Assembly: GCA_903862465.1 (NCBI GenBank)
Contig: CAIOYH010000038.1
Span: forward strand, 1 to 42,272
Direction: 5' to 3'
Length of the DNA stretch: 42,272 nt
Source of the DNA: an uncultured bacterium
GTDB lineage: Bacteria; Bacteroidota; Bacteroidia; Bacteroidales; CAIWKO01
The position numbers and the translations under genes are program-made. Of the stretch, positions 16,624 through 24,420 are shown in pieces (position 1 is the first letter of the stretch; every line of letters starts with the position of its first letter). The notes below the pieces were generated by a model that saw nothing but the letters and a program-made list of their open reading frames with translations, made no database searches and was not told where the DNA came from.

Positions 16624-16893
16624 AGTCAGGCTAGCTCCAGTTTTAGTCAGCCTAGCTCCAGCTCTAGTCAGGCTAGCTGCAGTTCTAGTCAGGCTAGCTC
16701 CAGTTCTAGTCACGCTAGTTCCAGCTTCAGTCAGGCTAGTTCCGGTTTCAGTCAGGCTAGTTCCAGTTTTAGTCAGGCTAGTTCCGGTTTCAGTCAGGCT
16801 AGTTCTAGCTTCGGTCAGGCTAGTTCTGGTTTCAGTCAGGCTAGTTCCGGTTTCAGTCAGGCTAGGACTAGCTCTAGTCAGGCTAGGACTAGG
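16624..16893. repeat. Tandem array B: 12 full units of 21 bp and a partial one
   Basis: Consensus AGTCAGGCTAGTTCCAGTTT plus a pyrimidine, repeated without indels. Base changes concentrate in the last nine positions; the AGTCAGGCTAG core is nearly constant. In one plus-strand frame each unit reads SQASSSF, giving an apparent 145-codon frame (16549-16986), but the ends show no start signal and changes such as Q to H or S to C argue against a constrained protein. The array is upstream of the 15343 gene. 16894-17177 shows nothing else. Confidence 0.95.
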
Positions 16894-17178
16894 GCAATTC
16901 TGAGTAAAATTAGCCTCAGGCTGCTTTCATCTATAGCAATTCATGCATCAAAAGAATCTCTTAATGAGATAGATAAGGTGATTTAAACTGCAGAAAACTT
17001 CCGTAACCCGTGCACAATTTTGCTTGTAAAGCCGATAGAATTTACGGATACTATTTCCATCTTATATCAACAGAAATAAATCGTTCGCAAAAGCTCATTG
17101 AGTGTGTTTCTACAGCACGGTTCGTCTATGCTCTTAAGGATGCGTTATCGCAAAGCGTAAGAAAATACTTTTCAAATA

Positions 17179-17197
17179 GGATGCCTACAAGGCATCC
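17179..17197 (-). terminator. Hairpin after the six-gene operon
   Basis: GGATGCC and GGCATCC form a perfect 7-bp stem around a 5-base loop, immediately past the last stop of the minus-strand operon (17202). The following TATTTGAAAAG is only weakly U-rich, so termination efficiency is uncertain. Confidence 0.5.
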
Positions 17198-17201
17198 CGT
17201 C

Positions 17202-17822
17202 CTACTTAATTAATCCCAATCCTTCCAAGGCGGAAGCGTCTTTGGGATGATTGAGCAAGGCTTTGTTGAACAGTATTTTCGCTTCGCGCAATTTGCCTAA
17301 GCGATAATTGGTCCATGCGAACATCAGCAAGGAATCGTAGTCGAAGGGATACAGGTTCACGTTCTTCTCGAAATAGGGAAGTGCTTTGCTGTATTCGGCT
17401 TTGCCATAATAAATATATCCCAACTTATAGTTGGCGGAGGTGTTTTGGGGGTCGGTTTTCAATATCTCGAGATATTGCGTTGCCACTTGGTCCCAATTGC
17501 CCAAAGCCGAAGCGGGATACACTATTCCGAACCGAGCTTCTATCCCGTAAGGCATCAAAGCGATGGCTTTTTGGTAGTAAGCCGTTGACTCGGTGAAATT
17601 TCCCGCCATATAGGTGAGCCAACCCAAGCGTAGGTTGAGTTCATAGGACTTTTCGTCATACACCTTCCGCAGCGCTTCGATGGCTTTGGGATAATCGCCC
17701 GATTTTTCGAGCGTGTAGCTATTGCTGAATGCCTCTTGTAGGGCTGCTGCATTGTCTTGCGCCATGCCGCGTTGCGCAAACAGCATCACCACGATGATGA
17801 TGGCTGCGATTCGTGTTTTCAT
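17202..17822 (-). CDS. Periplasmic TPR protein, last gene of the PqqD/ATP-grasp operon
   Basis: This 206-residue protein starts at ATG 17822 (MKTRIAAIIIVVMLFAQ...), 2 bp after the upstream stop. Cleavage after GMAQ gives a periplasmic protein. The mature part is four to five TPR units, such as EKSGDYPKAIEALRKVYDE, STAYYQKAIALMP and NYKLGYIYYGKAEYSKALPYF. TPR solenoids bind partner proteins; here the likely partners are the adjacent outer-membrane protein or the M23 domain of the transporter fusion. The gene is tightly coupled to the barrel gene and has no separate promoter. Confidence 0.8.
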   Translation of the reverse strand: MKTRIAAIIIVVMLFAQRGMAQDNAAALQEAFSNSYTLEKSGDYPKAIEALRKVYDEKSYELNLRLGWLTYMAGNFTESTAYYQKAIALMPYGIEARFGIVYPASALGNWDQVATQYLEILKTDPQNTSANYKLGYIYYGKAEYSKALPYFEKNVNLYPFDYDSLLMFAWTNYRLGKLREAKILFNKALLNHPKDASALEGLGLIK

Positions 17823-17824
17823 TT

Positions 17825-19213
17825 TTAAAGTTTCCATTTTAATCCTGCGTAAATTGAGTTTGAGTTATTTGTGTAATGATTTATTGTTGATGTTGTTAAT
17901 GAATAATATGTTCCTGTAATATCTTTCTGTGAAAACTGATAGCCGATGGTAAGTTCCAACACTTTCGAGACTTCATAAACACCAGTCAGCCCTACCATAT
18001 ACTTCACCTGCTCGGGATTGTTGAAAACGACGGTAGCGTTCGCTTTATTATATCCCCGCAAGCCATTGAAGGCTCCTTGCGCCTCTATCCACAAATTCTT
18101 TGTCACCTTCCCGCCGATAGCTTCTTCTATGACGGCGTGACTTTTATCTCCATTTGTAGCTGCAATAGTCTGTTGTACAGCTCCTTTAGCACGCTTATAT
18201 CCGTTACTTGCCCCGGGGAATATCATATATGCTAAAGTGGTAGTGGAATAAAGATTCAAATTACCCAAGGGAAACCAAGTGACTTGTCCCGTAGCTTGAA
18301 AGATGTTTTTATTATATATGCGCGAAAATGAAGCCGCCAAACCAAGTGAAACCGTGCTAATATCTTTGTTGAACGCAAGCGAAGCGATGATATTATTGTA
18401 AGAGAAATTAGTCAACGGAAAGGTATATGTGCTATCTGTGACATTCAATAGCGGCGATGTCTTCGCATACTTTAGCGACTGATACTGCAATGCAGGCACT
18501 ATGGTCAACTTATTTTTGGAAGAGATTTCCGTATTGACATAAAAGTGGTGCTCCGCCACATTATATTTTTCATCTATAGTACTCAAGGGTGTAACAGTTT
18601 CTTTCATCCTCCGACTGTCGAAATACTCGTAGGCAGCATTGAGTGCTATGCCCCCGAAATAATGTTTATAATCCAATCCGAAGAACATATAACTTTGAGG
18701 CAAATCAAACTGCAGCACCCCTAAACTCGGATTATATACATACGCAAGTTTATTATCCCCTTGATATCCTACCTCCGGTGAAAAGGAGTTGCGATACAAG
18801 GGAAATTGTTTCAAAATGCGCTGACGGGCATTTCCTTTTAGTTGCTTCGCGATATGGCTCTGATACAAAGGGCGATTGTAGCTCCTATAGGCATAATACA
18901 TATACTCCAATGCGGTGCTATCGCCGGAGTTAAATTTCGTTGCTTTCTGCAGATGTTGTATCGCTTTCGCGTATTTTCCTTTGTTGAAATAGGCAATGCC
19001 GAGGCGGATGCGAAGATAATAATAATCAATATCACTTTTGAGAGCCGTTTTGCCCACGGCGACCAAGGAGTCCCACTTTTGGTCTAAGAAATAGTGATAG
19101 GTTGTTGCATCCACAGTGCGAAAGGTAGGAGCCTCCTGCGCATGAAGCCGATGCGTCATCCCCACGATGGCGAGTAGCCCTATCAGGTAATATGTCAATT
19201 GATTCTTTTTCAT
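17825..19213 (-). CDS. Outer-membrane beta-barrel protein with N-terminal TPR segment
   Basis: This 462-residue protein has a signal peptide (MKKNQLTYYLIGLLAIVGMTHRLHA). A short TPR-like helical part follows (about 45-120, LRIRLGIAYFNKGKYAKAI). From about 150 the protein alternates short amphipathic strands rich in Tyr, Asn and Thr, and it ends IYAGLKWKL, as expected of an outer-membrane barrel of about 14-16 strands. The layout resembles YaiO-type barrels. In this operon it could be the outer-membrane exit or anchoring site for the product of the cytoplasmic enzymes. It overlaps the transporter gene by 4 bp, indicating translational coupling. Function is inferred from context only. Confidence 0.72.
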   Translation of the reverse strand: MKKNQLTYYLIGLLAIVGMTHRLHAQEAPTFRTVDATTYHYFLDQKWDSLVAVGKTALKSDIDYYYLRIRLGIAYFNKGKYAKAIQHLQKATKFNSGDSTALEYMYYAYRSYNRPLYQSHIAKQLKGNARQRILKQFPLYRNSFSPEVGYQGDNKLAYVYNPSLGVLQFDLPQSYMFFGLDYKHYFGGIALNAAYEYFDSRRMKETVTPLSTIDEKYNVAEHHFYVNTEISSKNKLTIVPALQYQSLKYAKTSPLLNVTDSTYTFPLTNFSYNNIIASLAFNKDISTVSLGLAASFSRIYNKNIFQATGQVTWFPLGNLNLYSTTTLAYMIFPGASNGYKRAKGAVQQTIAATNGDKSHAVIEEAIGGKVTKNLWIEAQGAFNGLRGYNKANATVVFNNPEQVKYMVGLTGVYEVSKVLELTIGYQFSQKDITGTYYSLTTSTINHYTNNSNSIYAGLKWKL

Positions 19214-21450
19214 TTTATGTTCGTTGGAATAGTGGTTGCCACCATCGTTTTGTTCTTATGGCTCACCGAAAATTGTGTTATACGGTCTTTATGTATCAGC
19301 ATTTCGCCCTCATAGCGCTGCATCCTGATGCCTCCCACCTTGATATCCACTTGAGAGTTCAGCACGATGCTACTGTCGGAGAAGTCGTCGGTCTTGCTTA
19401 CGTATTTCAGCAGATAGTTCGTCTTGAGGAACATGAAGAAGGGCGCAACGAAGTCTTGCAGCAAAATCAGCAAGCCGCTGTTGAGGGTGTCCACGGGGAA
19501 GGTGTCTTTCAGTTCGATATCTTTATAATATCCATAAAGTACCTTGTAAGCTGTCAGATAAAAATAGAACAGCAACGAACGGCGCTTCCCTTCGAAGGCG
19601 GTGAAATACATCATGTCGTCGTCGCTTTTAAAATATAGCTTCGATTTGGTGGTTGCACACCAAATATAGGTCGAATTATAGATGTCTGCCACCACTTCCC
19701 ACGTGTATATCTTGGTTTTTCCGTTAGCCATGACGGTCGAAAACTGAAATTGCTGCCCGGGTATGAAATGGAAGGCTTTGTATAGGGTTTGATTCTTCTC
19801 CACTGCGGTCACTTTGTCGCCTTCTGAGGGTTTCTCAAACGACTGCAGGGTGAAGCCCTTGTCGGTATTCAGGATGTAATGTCCCAAGGGGTAATCCAAT
19901 GTCTTCGACCCGATGAACGGCGTTGCTTGCAACTGAAAATGGATGTGCGGCTGCGGCGAACGCCCCGAGTTTCCGCAATATGCCATGATGTCGCCTTTCT
20001 TCAGCGTGTCGCCTTTCTGCACTTTGAAGCTGTCTTTCTTCAGATGACAGGTCTTGGAGTAAAGCCCTTCGGCATGTTTGATGACGATAGAGTTACCCCA
20101 ATTCTCCTCAGTGTTCACGTCGCCAATCGCGTTATCGTCAATGCCATCCACAACCTCCTCTACCACGCCCGCCAAGGGAGCTATCACGGGTTTGTTATAA
20201 CAGTAGTAATCTTCCACCGACATGCCGCTGCCTTGAAACAGTGCATCCTTGGTATCAGCTATCTCAAAGTCCCATGCCTGCTTCCAATCGCCTTTGTGGG
20301 TGATGTTGCCGTTGTGTGCCTGCGTCACCTTCCATTCTCCCCAAAAGGGTAAAGAAAACGGGAAGTAGTATGACTTGCGGAAGCGTTCTTTGTTGTTATG
20401 TTGCAGATAGAGATTCTTTTCCGGGGAATAATGCTGAATCAACACCATCTGCGGCTTGTCGTAGAAACGTTCGCGGAACTTCAACGCATAGAGAAACAAA
20501 AGCACTACGGCATTGAATGGCAAAGAATATATGGGCAGTTGATAGAGATTCATGATAGCCGTTGCAGAAGTAATCGTGATGGAGATTAATGGCACCAACA
20601 GCAGCACCCACAAGAAGGAATGCTTGCTTGAAATTACAAAGAAACCACCAATCGCAATGGCAGTTAGGATGAAATTGAAACCAATATAATTATAGTTCAA
20701 TGCACTAATATCAGCCCCTATGAAGGAATAGAACCAATAAGCGGAAAAGAATCCCACCAAAGACAGCAGGAAGCCGATGCGCGAATAAATCAACAGCCCC
20801 AAAGCCATCAACATGCCCGCAAACACATGATATTGGAAGAAGATAGCACCCAACGAACGGAAATATATCACCCAAAACATAGGGATGTTCAGCTTCCCGA
20901 ACCACACATAGAGGCGCACCAAGCCTTGACCTCCCAAAGCCTGCAAATCGTTCAACACATAAATGCCCCGCTCGCTAATTTGGAGATTCGTGAATTGGCG
21001 TGTCGCCAAAATCAGCATCCAAATGGCAAACAAGAACGGAATACTCAAGAATGGTAGCCCGTATTTGCCAATAACGCCTTCCATCAATAAAGTGAAGAAC
21101 AAAGAGAGCATGGACGCAAAGACGAGTATCAAAAGAAACTGCGAGTTCAATTGATAATAGCTGCCCAACGCCAAACCCGTGAGCAAACTATTGAAACCAT
21201 AAGCACCGGATATGATATTCTTGCGATTGAATCCGATGATATACGCCATCAGATTGGTCAACACCACGCACAACACGCCACTGAAACCCGCCACCCAATC
21301 GAAGAAGGTGACGAGTATCAGTATCAGCGCGAAAACAAGATTGTTAGAGAAAAAGATTTGGGTATAGCTGTTCAATATACTCTTCACAAACTGCGGAAAG
21401 AGGCTGCGTCCCTTGTTGAGGGTAGGGGAAATACTGAAAGCTAATGCCAT
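19210..21450 (-). CDS. Urea-transporter-like membrane protein fused to an M23 metallopeptidase domain
   Basis: This 746-residue protein combines two families. Residues about 30-325 hold ten or so membrane segments with the urea-transporter signature (YIIGFNRKNIISGAYGFNSLLTG and the mirrored ADISALNYNYIGFNFILTA). Residues about 370-520 form a periplasmic M23 (LytM-like) domain. Its zinc ligands appear complete: His385 and Asp394, the HxH pair His502/His504 in PQPHIHF, and His469 in KTCHL. A further 200 residues without known motifs follow. UT proteins pass urea or similar small polar solutes; M23 enzymes cleave peptide crosslinks. The gene starts 4 bp after the PLP decarboxylase stop. The fusion suggests a channel whose product is processed or anchored in the periplasm. 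Confidence 0.85.
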   Translation of the reverse strand: MALAFSISPTLNKGRSLFPQFVKSILNSYTQIFFSNNLVFALILILVTFFDWVAGFSGVLCVVLTNLMAYIIGFNRKNIISGAYGFNSLLTGLALGSYYQLNSQFLLILVFASMLSLFFTLLMEGVIGKYGLPFLSIPFLFAIWMLILATRQFTNLQISERGIYVLNDLQALGGQGLVRLYVWFGKLNIPMFWVIYFRSLGAIFFQYHVFAGMLMALGLLIYSRIGFLLSLVGFFSAYWFYSFIGADISALNYNYIGFNFILTAIAIGGFFVISSKHSFLWVLLLVPLISITITSATAIMNLYQLPIYSLPFNAVVLLFLYALKFRERFYDKPQMVLIQHYSPEKNLYLQHNNKERFRKSYYFPFSLPFWGEWKVTQAHNGNITHKGDWKQAWDFEIADTKDALFQGSGMSVEDYYCYNKPVIAPLAGVVEEVVDGIDDNAIGDVNTEENWGNSIVIKHAEGLYSKTCHLKKDSFKVQKGDTLKKGDIMAYCGNSGRSPQPHIHFQLQATPFIGSKTLDYPLGHYILNTDKGFTLQSFEKPSEGDKVTAVEKNQTLYKAFHFIPGQQFQFSTVMANGKTKIYTWEVVADIYNSTYIWCATTKSKLYFKSDDDMMYFTAFEGKRRSLLFYFYLTAYKVLYGYYKDIELKDTFPVDTLNSGLLILLQDFVAPFFMFLKTNYLLKYVSKTDDFSDSSIVLNSQVDIKVGGIRMQRYEGEMLIHKDRITQFSVSHKNKTMVATTIPTNIK

Positions 21451-21454
21451 GTAG

Positions 21455-22813
21455 TTATAATTCGAACTTTTTTAAATAATCGGGAGTCCGTTCGGGTCCT
21501 GTGATGCTTTCCAAGGTTTCGTTATCGCGGATGATGTGGACTCTTTCGTCCATATCTATCATCACAATTTTCGGGCGCAGGGTGATAAATTGCATCCACT
21601 GCGTCATGTTGTAAGCACCCATTTGATGTACCACCAAATGGTCTCCTTTGTTCAGCAAAGGTAAGCTAATATTTTCACGTACCACATCAATATTCATACA
21701 TAAAGGTCCATACAAAACCGTATCTTCTGCATAATGTGTGAATTCCTGAGCGGGAGAAACCTTATGGTCGTACCAAAAAGCTGTGAACATGATGTTGACA
21801 CCGAAGTCTAAAATAGTAGCTCGCTTGCCTGTTGACAGTCTTTTGTTGGCAATAACAGAACCCACCAAGAAGCCTGCATCATCAATCAAAGCCCGCCCGG
21901 TTTCGAGTATCAAAGTGGGAAGCTTATCCTGACGGAGATTGCTGTTGATTAACACCGAGGTGATAGCTTCTGCATAATCGTCAAAGGTCGGATTGGTATC
22001 CGAACCCGGGAGGTAAGAACCTTTCAGGGTGTTTTTGGATGTGAAACCTCCGCCCAAGTCAATGTATTTGATGTCGTGGTTAAACTTAGTTTGTAGGCTG
22101 ATGGCTAAATCGGTAAGCTTGGTAGCCGCAACAGCATACGCCCCCGGCGACAACATAAAGGTGCCGATATGGCAATGCAAGCCAACGAGTTCCAACTTTT
22201 CGGAACGCATAATCTTGTTGAGCGCATCCCACGCCTGTCCGTTTTCATAATTAAAGCCAAAGCGGTCCCACATAGGATAAACGCCTGTGTCCATGTTTAC
22301 GCGGATGGCTACCCGCGGTCTTTTGTTCATGGATGTTGCCAAATCAATGATGGTATAAAGCTCGTCCAAATGGTCAATATGTATCAGGGAGTCGTTGTTG
22401 ATGGCTTTCTTCAGGTCTTCTTCCGTTTTGTCGGGACCGTTAAAGATGATCTTCTTGCCACTGACACCATTCGCGATGGCTTTGTCATATTCAAAACCCG
22501 ACACGACTTCTGCCCACGAACCTTCCTGATGAAAGGCACAGCAAACGGCATTCATGTAATTGGTTTTATAAGACCAAGCAAACTGTACCTTGGGATAGCG
22601 CGTCGTGAAGGCACGTTTCGCCTGTTGAAAGGTGTTGCGCAGGGTGCTTTCGGAAATCACAAAGAGGGGCGAACCGTATTCCTTTGCCAAATCGCTGACA
22701 GCAATGCCATCAATATGTGTTTTGGGTGTGTATTCAGAACGCATTCCGAATTTATTGGGCATGCCGGTATCGAGTTTTTTTAGTACCGGACGTTCATATT
22801 TTTTCTTTTCCAT
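21455..22813 (-). CDS. Fold-type III PLP-dependent amino-acid decarboxylase-like enzyme
   Basis: This 452-residue protein belongs to the ornithine/diaminopimelate decarboxylase family. Lys83 in AWSYKTNY is the expected Schiff-base lysine. His213 and His215 in GLHCHIGT, GGGF (254-257) and ETGR (304-307) bind PLP phosphate and ring. The usual GPxCD substrate motif reads GPLCMN (369-374), so catalytic Cys372 is kept but the Asp after it is lost. The substrate is therefore probably not plain diaminopimelate or ornithine. The first 35 residues form an extra basic arm. It sits between the ATP-grasp ligase (12-bp gap) and the transporter fusion, so decarboxylation of an amino acid or ligated peptide is a fair inference. 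Confidence 0.85.
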   Translation of the reverse strand: MEKKKYERPVLKKLDTGMPNKFGMRSEYTPKTHIDGIAVSDLAKEYGSPLFVISESTLRNTFQQAKRAFTTRYPKVQFAWSYKTNYMNAVCCAFHQEGSWAEVVSGFEYDKAIANGVSGKKIIFNGPDKTEEDLKKAINNDSLIHIDHLDELYTIIDLATSMNKRPRVAIRVNMDTGVYPMWDRFGFNYENGQAWDALNKIMRSEKLELVGLHCHIGTFMLSPGAYAVAATKLTDLAISLQTKFNHDIKYIDLGGGFTSKNTLKGSYLPGSDTNPTFDDYAEAITSVLINSNLRQDKLPTLILETGRALIDDAGFLVGSVIANKRLSTGKRATILDFGVNIMFTAFWYDHKVSPAQEFTHYAEDTVLYGPLCMNIDVVRENISLPLLNKGDHLVVHQMGAYNMTQWMQFITLRPKIVMIDMDERVHIIRDNETLESITGPERTPDYLKKFEL

Positions 22814-22825
22814 GTTGTTGTTTTT

Positions 22826-23872
22826 TTAAAGTTCTCCTAAAGTTGTTATTTTCTCAAATTCGCTAATGTCCACTATCATATCATAAGAATATCGAACAAA
22901 CATTTTGCCGATGGCATAGTCGGTGTAAGGCTCTACTTTTTTGCCCAATGCCAATTTCACCAAGGCTTCGGGGATGTTTTGTCCGCAGCCAACCGCCAAA
23001 TACACCCAAGCAGGGATACGCGGATTGATTTCCAACAAAAAGTATTTCCCGTTGGCATCTTTCATCAGCTCGAGTTCGAAGCCGCCTTTCCATTTGGTGG
23101 CTTTCACAAATTTGCGCGTCATATCCAATAAGATTTTTTCATCAATGGAGATGCCCGCCCATGCTTTCCCCTTGTCGGTGATAAACTGTTTGCGCATCGG
23201 CACTGCCGCTATGGTGTTGCCTTTCCCATCGCCCAAGCCGACCACATTGTACTCATTTCCCATCACAAATTGCTGCACGATGATAGGCAATCCCCACTTG
23301 GCACTTATCTTATTAAAGTAGGTCTTAGCTTGTTCGGGGTTGTGGGCTATGCCGGCATCGTAGAATTTCCCCTTGATGACGACAGGATACATAAAATCCT
23401 TTTCCAAACCATAGACTTCTTCGGGCGCATAAATGGTTTTGCTTTTGGGAACAGGGATGTCATACTTCTTTCCAAATTCATCGAGGTTGAATTTATGACG
23501 TTCTTCAAATTGAAACAGCGTAGGCAGACACATGTGAATGCCCATTTGCTTCAACTGCGGTTCTAACTTGATGAAGGAATACAACTCCGCATCCAAGTTG
23601 GGGATGATGACATCCAAATGCTCTTTGGATTGAATATATTCCAAACGGTCGAGCAAACGGTCGGCGCCTGCCGAAGGATAGGGCAACTGATAGGTTTTGT
23701 CCACCAACTCGTGCATATAGATACCCGGGTCGAGCGACTCATAGGAAAGCCCTATGATACGCGACTCCATCTCCACAGAATCGCGAATGCCGCGGATGAC
23801 GGGTATGCCCGGACCCGGACTGTCAATGGGATTGATGCCCGTTACCCCTACGGTGATTTTAGTTCTTTTCAT
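22826..23872 (-). CDS. ATP-grasp ligase (CarB-like)
   Basis: This 348-residue protein has the ATP-grasp order. An N-terminal pre-ATP domain begins KITVGVTGINPIDSPGPG. A B-domain lysine lies in YPVVIKGKFYDAG, and the Mg/ATP site has GGFELELMKDANGKYFLLEINPRIPAW with the usual Glu and Asn ligands. It resembles carbamoyl-phosphate-synthase-like and amino-acid ligases that join a carboxylate to an amine through an acyl phosphate. It overlaps the PqqD gene by 14 bp, so the two are translationally coupled. The natural substrate is not predictable; pairing with a PqqD-like protein suggests a peptide or carrier-bound substrate. Confidence 0.85.
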   Translation of the reverse strand: MKRTKITVGVTGINPIDSPGPGIPVIRGIRDSVEMESRIIGLSYESLDPGIYMHELVDKTYQLPYPSAGADRLLDRLEYIQSKEHLDVIIPNLDAELYSFIKLEPQLKQMGIHMCLPTLFQFEERHKFNLDEFGKKYDIPVPKSKTIYAPEEVYGLEKDFMYPVVIKGKFYDAGIAHNPEQAKTYFNKISAKWGLPIIVQQFVMGNEYNVVGLGDGKGNTIAAVPMRKQFITDKGKAWAGISIDEKILLDMTRKFVKATKWKGGFELELMKDANGKYFLLEINPRIPAWVYLAVGCGQNIPEALVKLALGKKVEPYTDYAIGKMFVRYSYDMIVDISEFEKITTLGEL

Positions 23873-24113
23873 CGGCTTGTATCAATTGATGATGTTTCAA
23901 CACATTGACAAAGTCATATAAGTCGCGTTCCATAGTGGCTTCATCTATATTATAAGAAGTGCAAAGCTCTTTGACCACCTTTTCGGAAGTCATGCCCGCC
24001 TTAAACAGTTGAATGATTTCGGCACCAATAGGATTGATGGAAAACGATTCGCCCGTCACGGGGTTTAAGCAAAAGCCATTTTCGCTGATGGCTAAGTTTT
24101 TGTTGATTTTCAT
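23859..24113 (-). CDS. PqqD-like small protein (RiPP-recognition type)
   Basis: This 84-residue cytosolic protein carries the PqqD winged-helix pattern: a beta-hairpin (LAISENGFCLNPVTGESFSI), INPIGAEIIQLFKAGMT, then a helical C-terminus with DLYDFVNVLKHHQLI. PqqD domains present precursor peptides to modifying enzymes in pyrroloquinoline quinone and many other ribosomal peptide pathways. It is the first gene of the six-gene operon and overlaps the ATP-grasp gene. No radical-SAM gene or obvious short precursor peptide is next to it; the 5' region 24114-24345 shows no convincing small frame. The client may be encoded elsewhere. Confidence 0.82.
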   Translation of the reverse strand: MKINKNLAISENGFCLNPVTGESFSINPIGAEIIQLFKAGMTSEKVVKELCTSYNIDEATMERDLYDFVNVLKHHQLIQADEKN

Positions 24114-24345
24114 AAGTATAATTTCTGTTTTAGCTTAAAGAATAGTTTAAAACTCTTGTTTTATGCAAATAGTACACATGAAAGGGATTTTACCCTATAG
24201 GAATTGTAATGATATTTTTAAATCACATCGTTTTCAGTTGATTAATAATCAAGTAAAATCTTGCCTTCCTATATATCTTTACAGAATAAACAATATTTAG
24301 GGGCTATTGTAGTTTAAAAATCAATACGTATTTCTTCAGGCGTTG

Positions 24346-24353
24346 CAAAATTA
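24346..24353 (-). promoter_or_regulatory. Candidate -7 box of the six-gene operon
   Basis: Reads TAATTTTG on the minus strand. It would leave a long leader of about 225 bases before the PqqD start. The gene-free span 24114-24420 between the divergent genes contains this box and the plus-strand box at 24399, and nothing else that I can identify. Confidence 0.35.
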
Positions 24354-24398
24354 GAGCATTTCCTTTTAACGAGATACGAACTGATAGTATAGTAGTAT

Positions 24399-24406
24399 TA
24401 ATTTAG
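24399..24406 (+). promoter_or_regulatory. Weak -7 box of the acyltransferase gene
   Basis: TAATTTAG differs from TAnnTTTG at one base and lies 14 bp before ATG 24421. The same TAnTTTAG form precedes dnaG (34618-34625) and the 34055 nitroreductase gene (33919-33926). Confidence 0.4.
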
Positions 24407-24420
24407 CCGAAAATTTTCAG

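Noticed and set aside
16549-16986. 145-codon Ser-rich frame over array B
   Set aside because: It arises because a 21-bp unit without stops stays open in that frame. It has no promoter or ATG in a sensible place, and its ends are not protein-like.
24114-24345. Precursor peptide gene ahead of the PqqD gene
   Set aside because: No short frame with a leader/core pattern was convincing on either strand.
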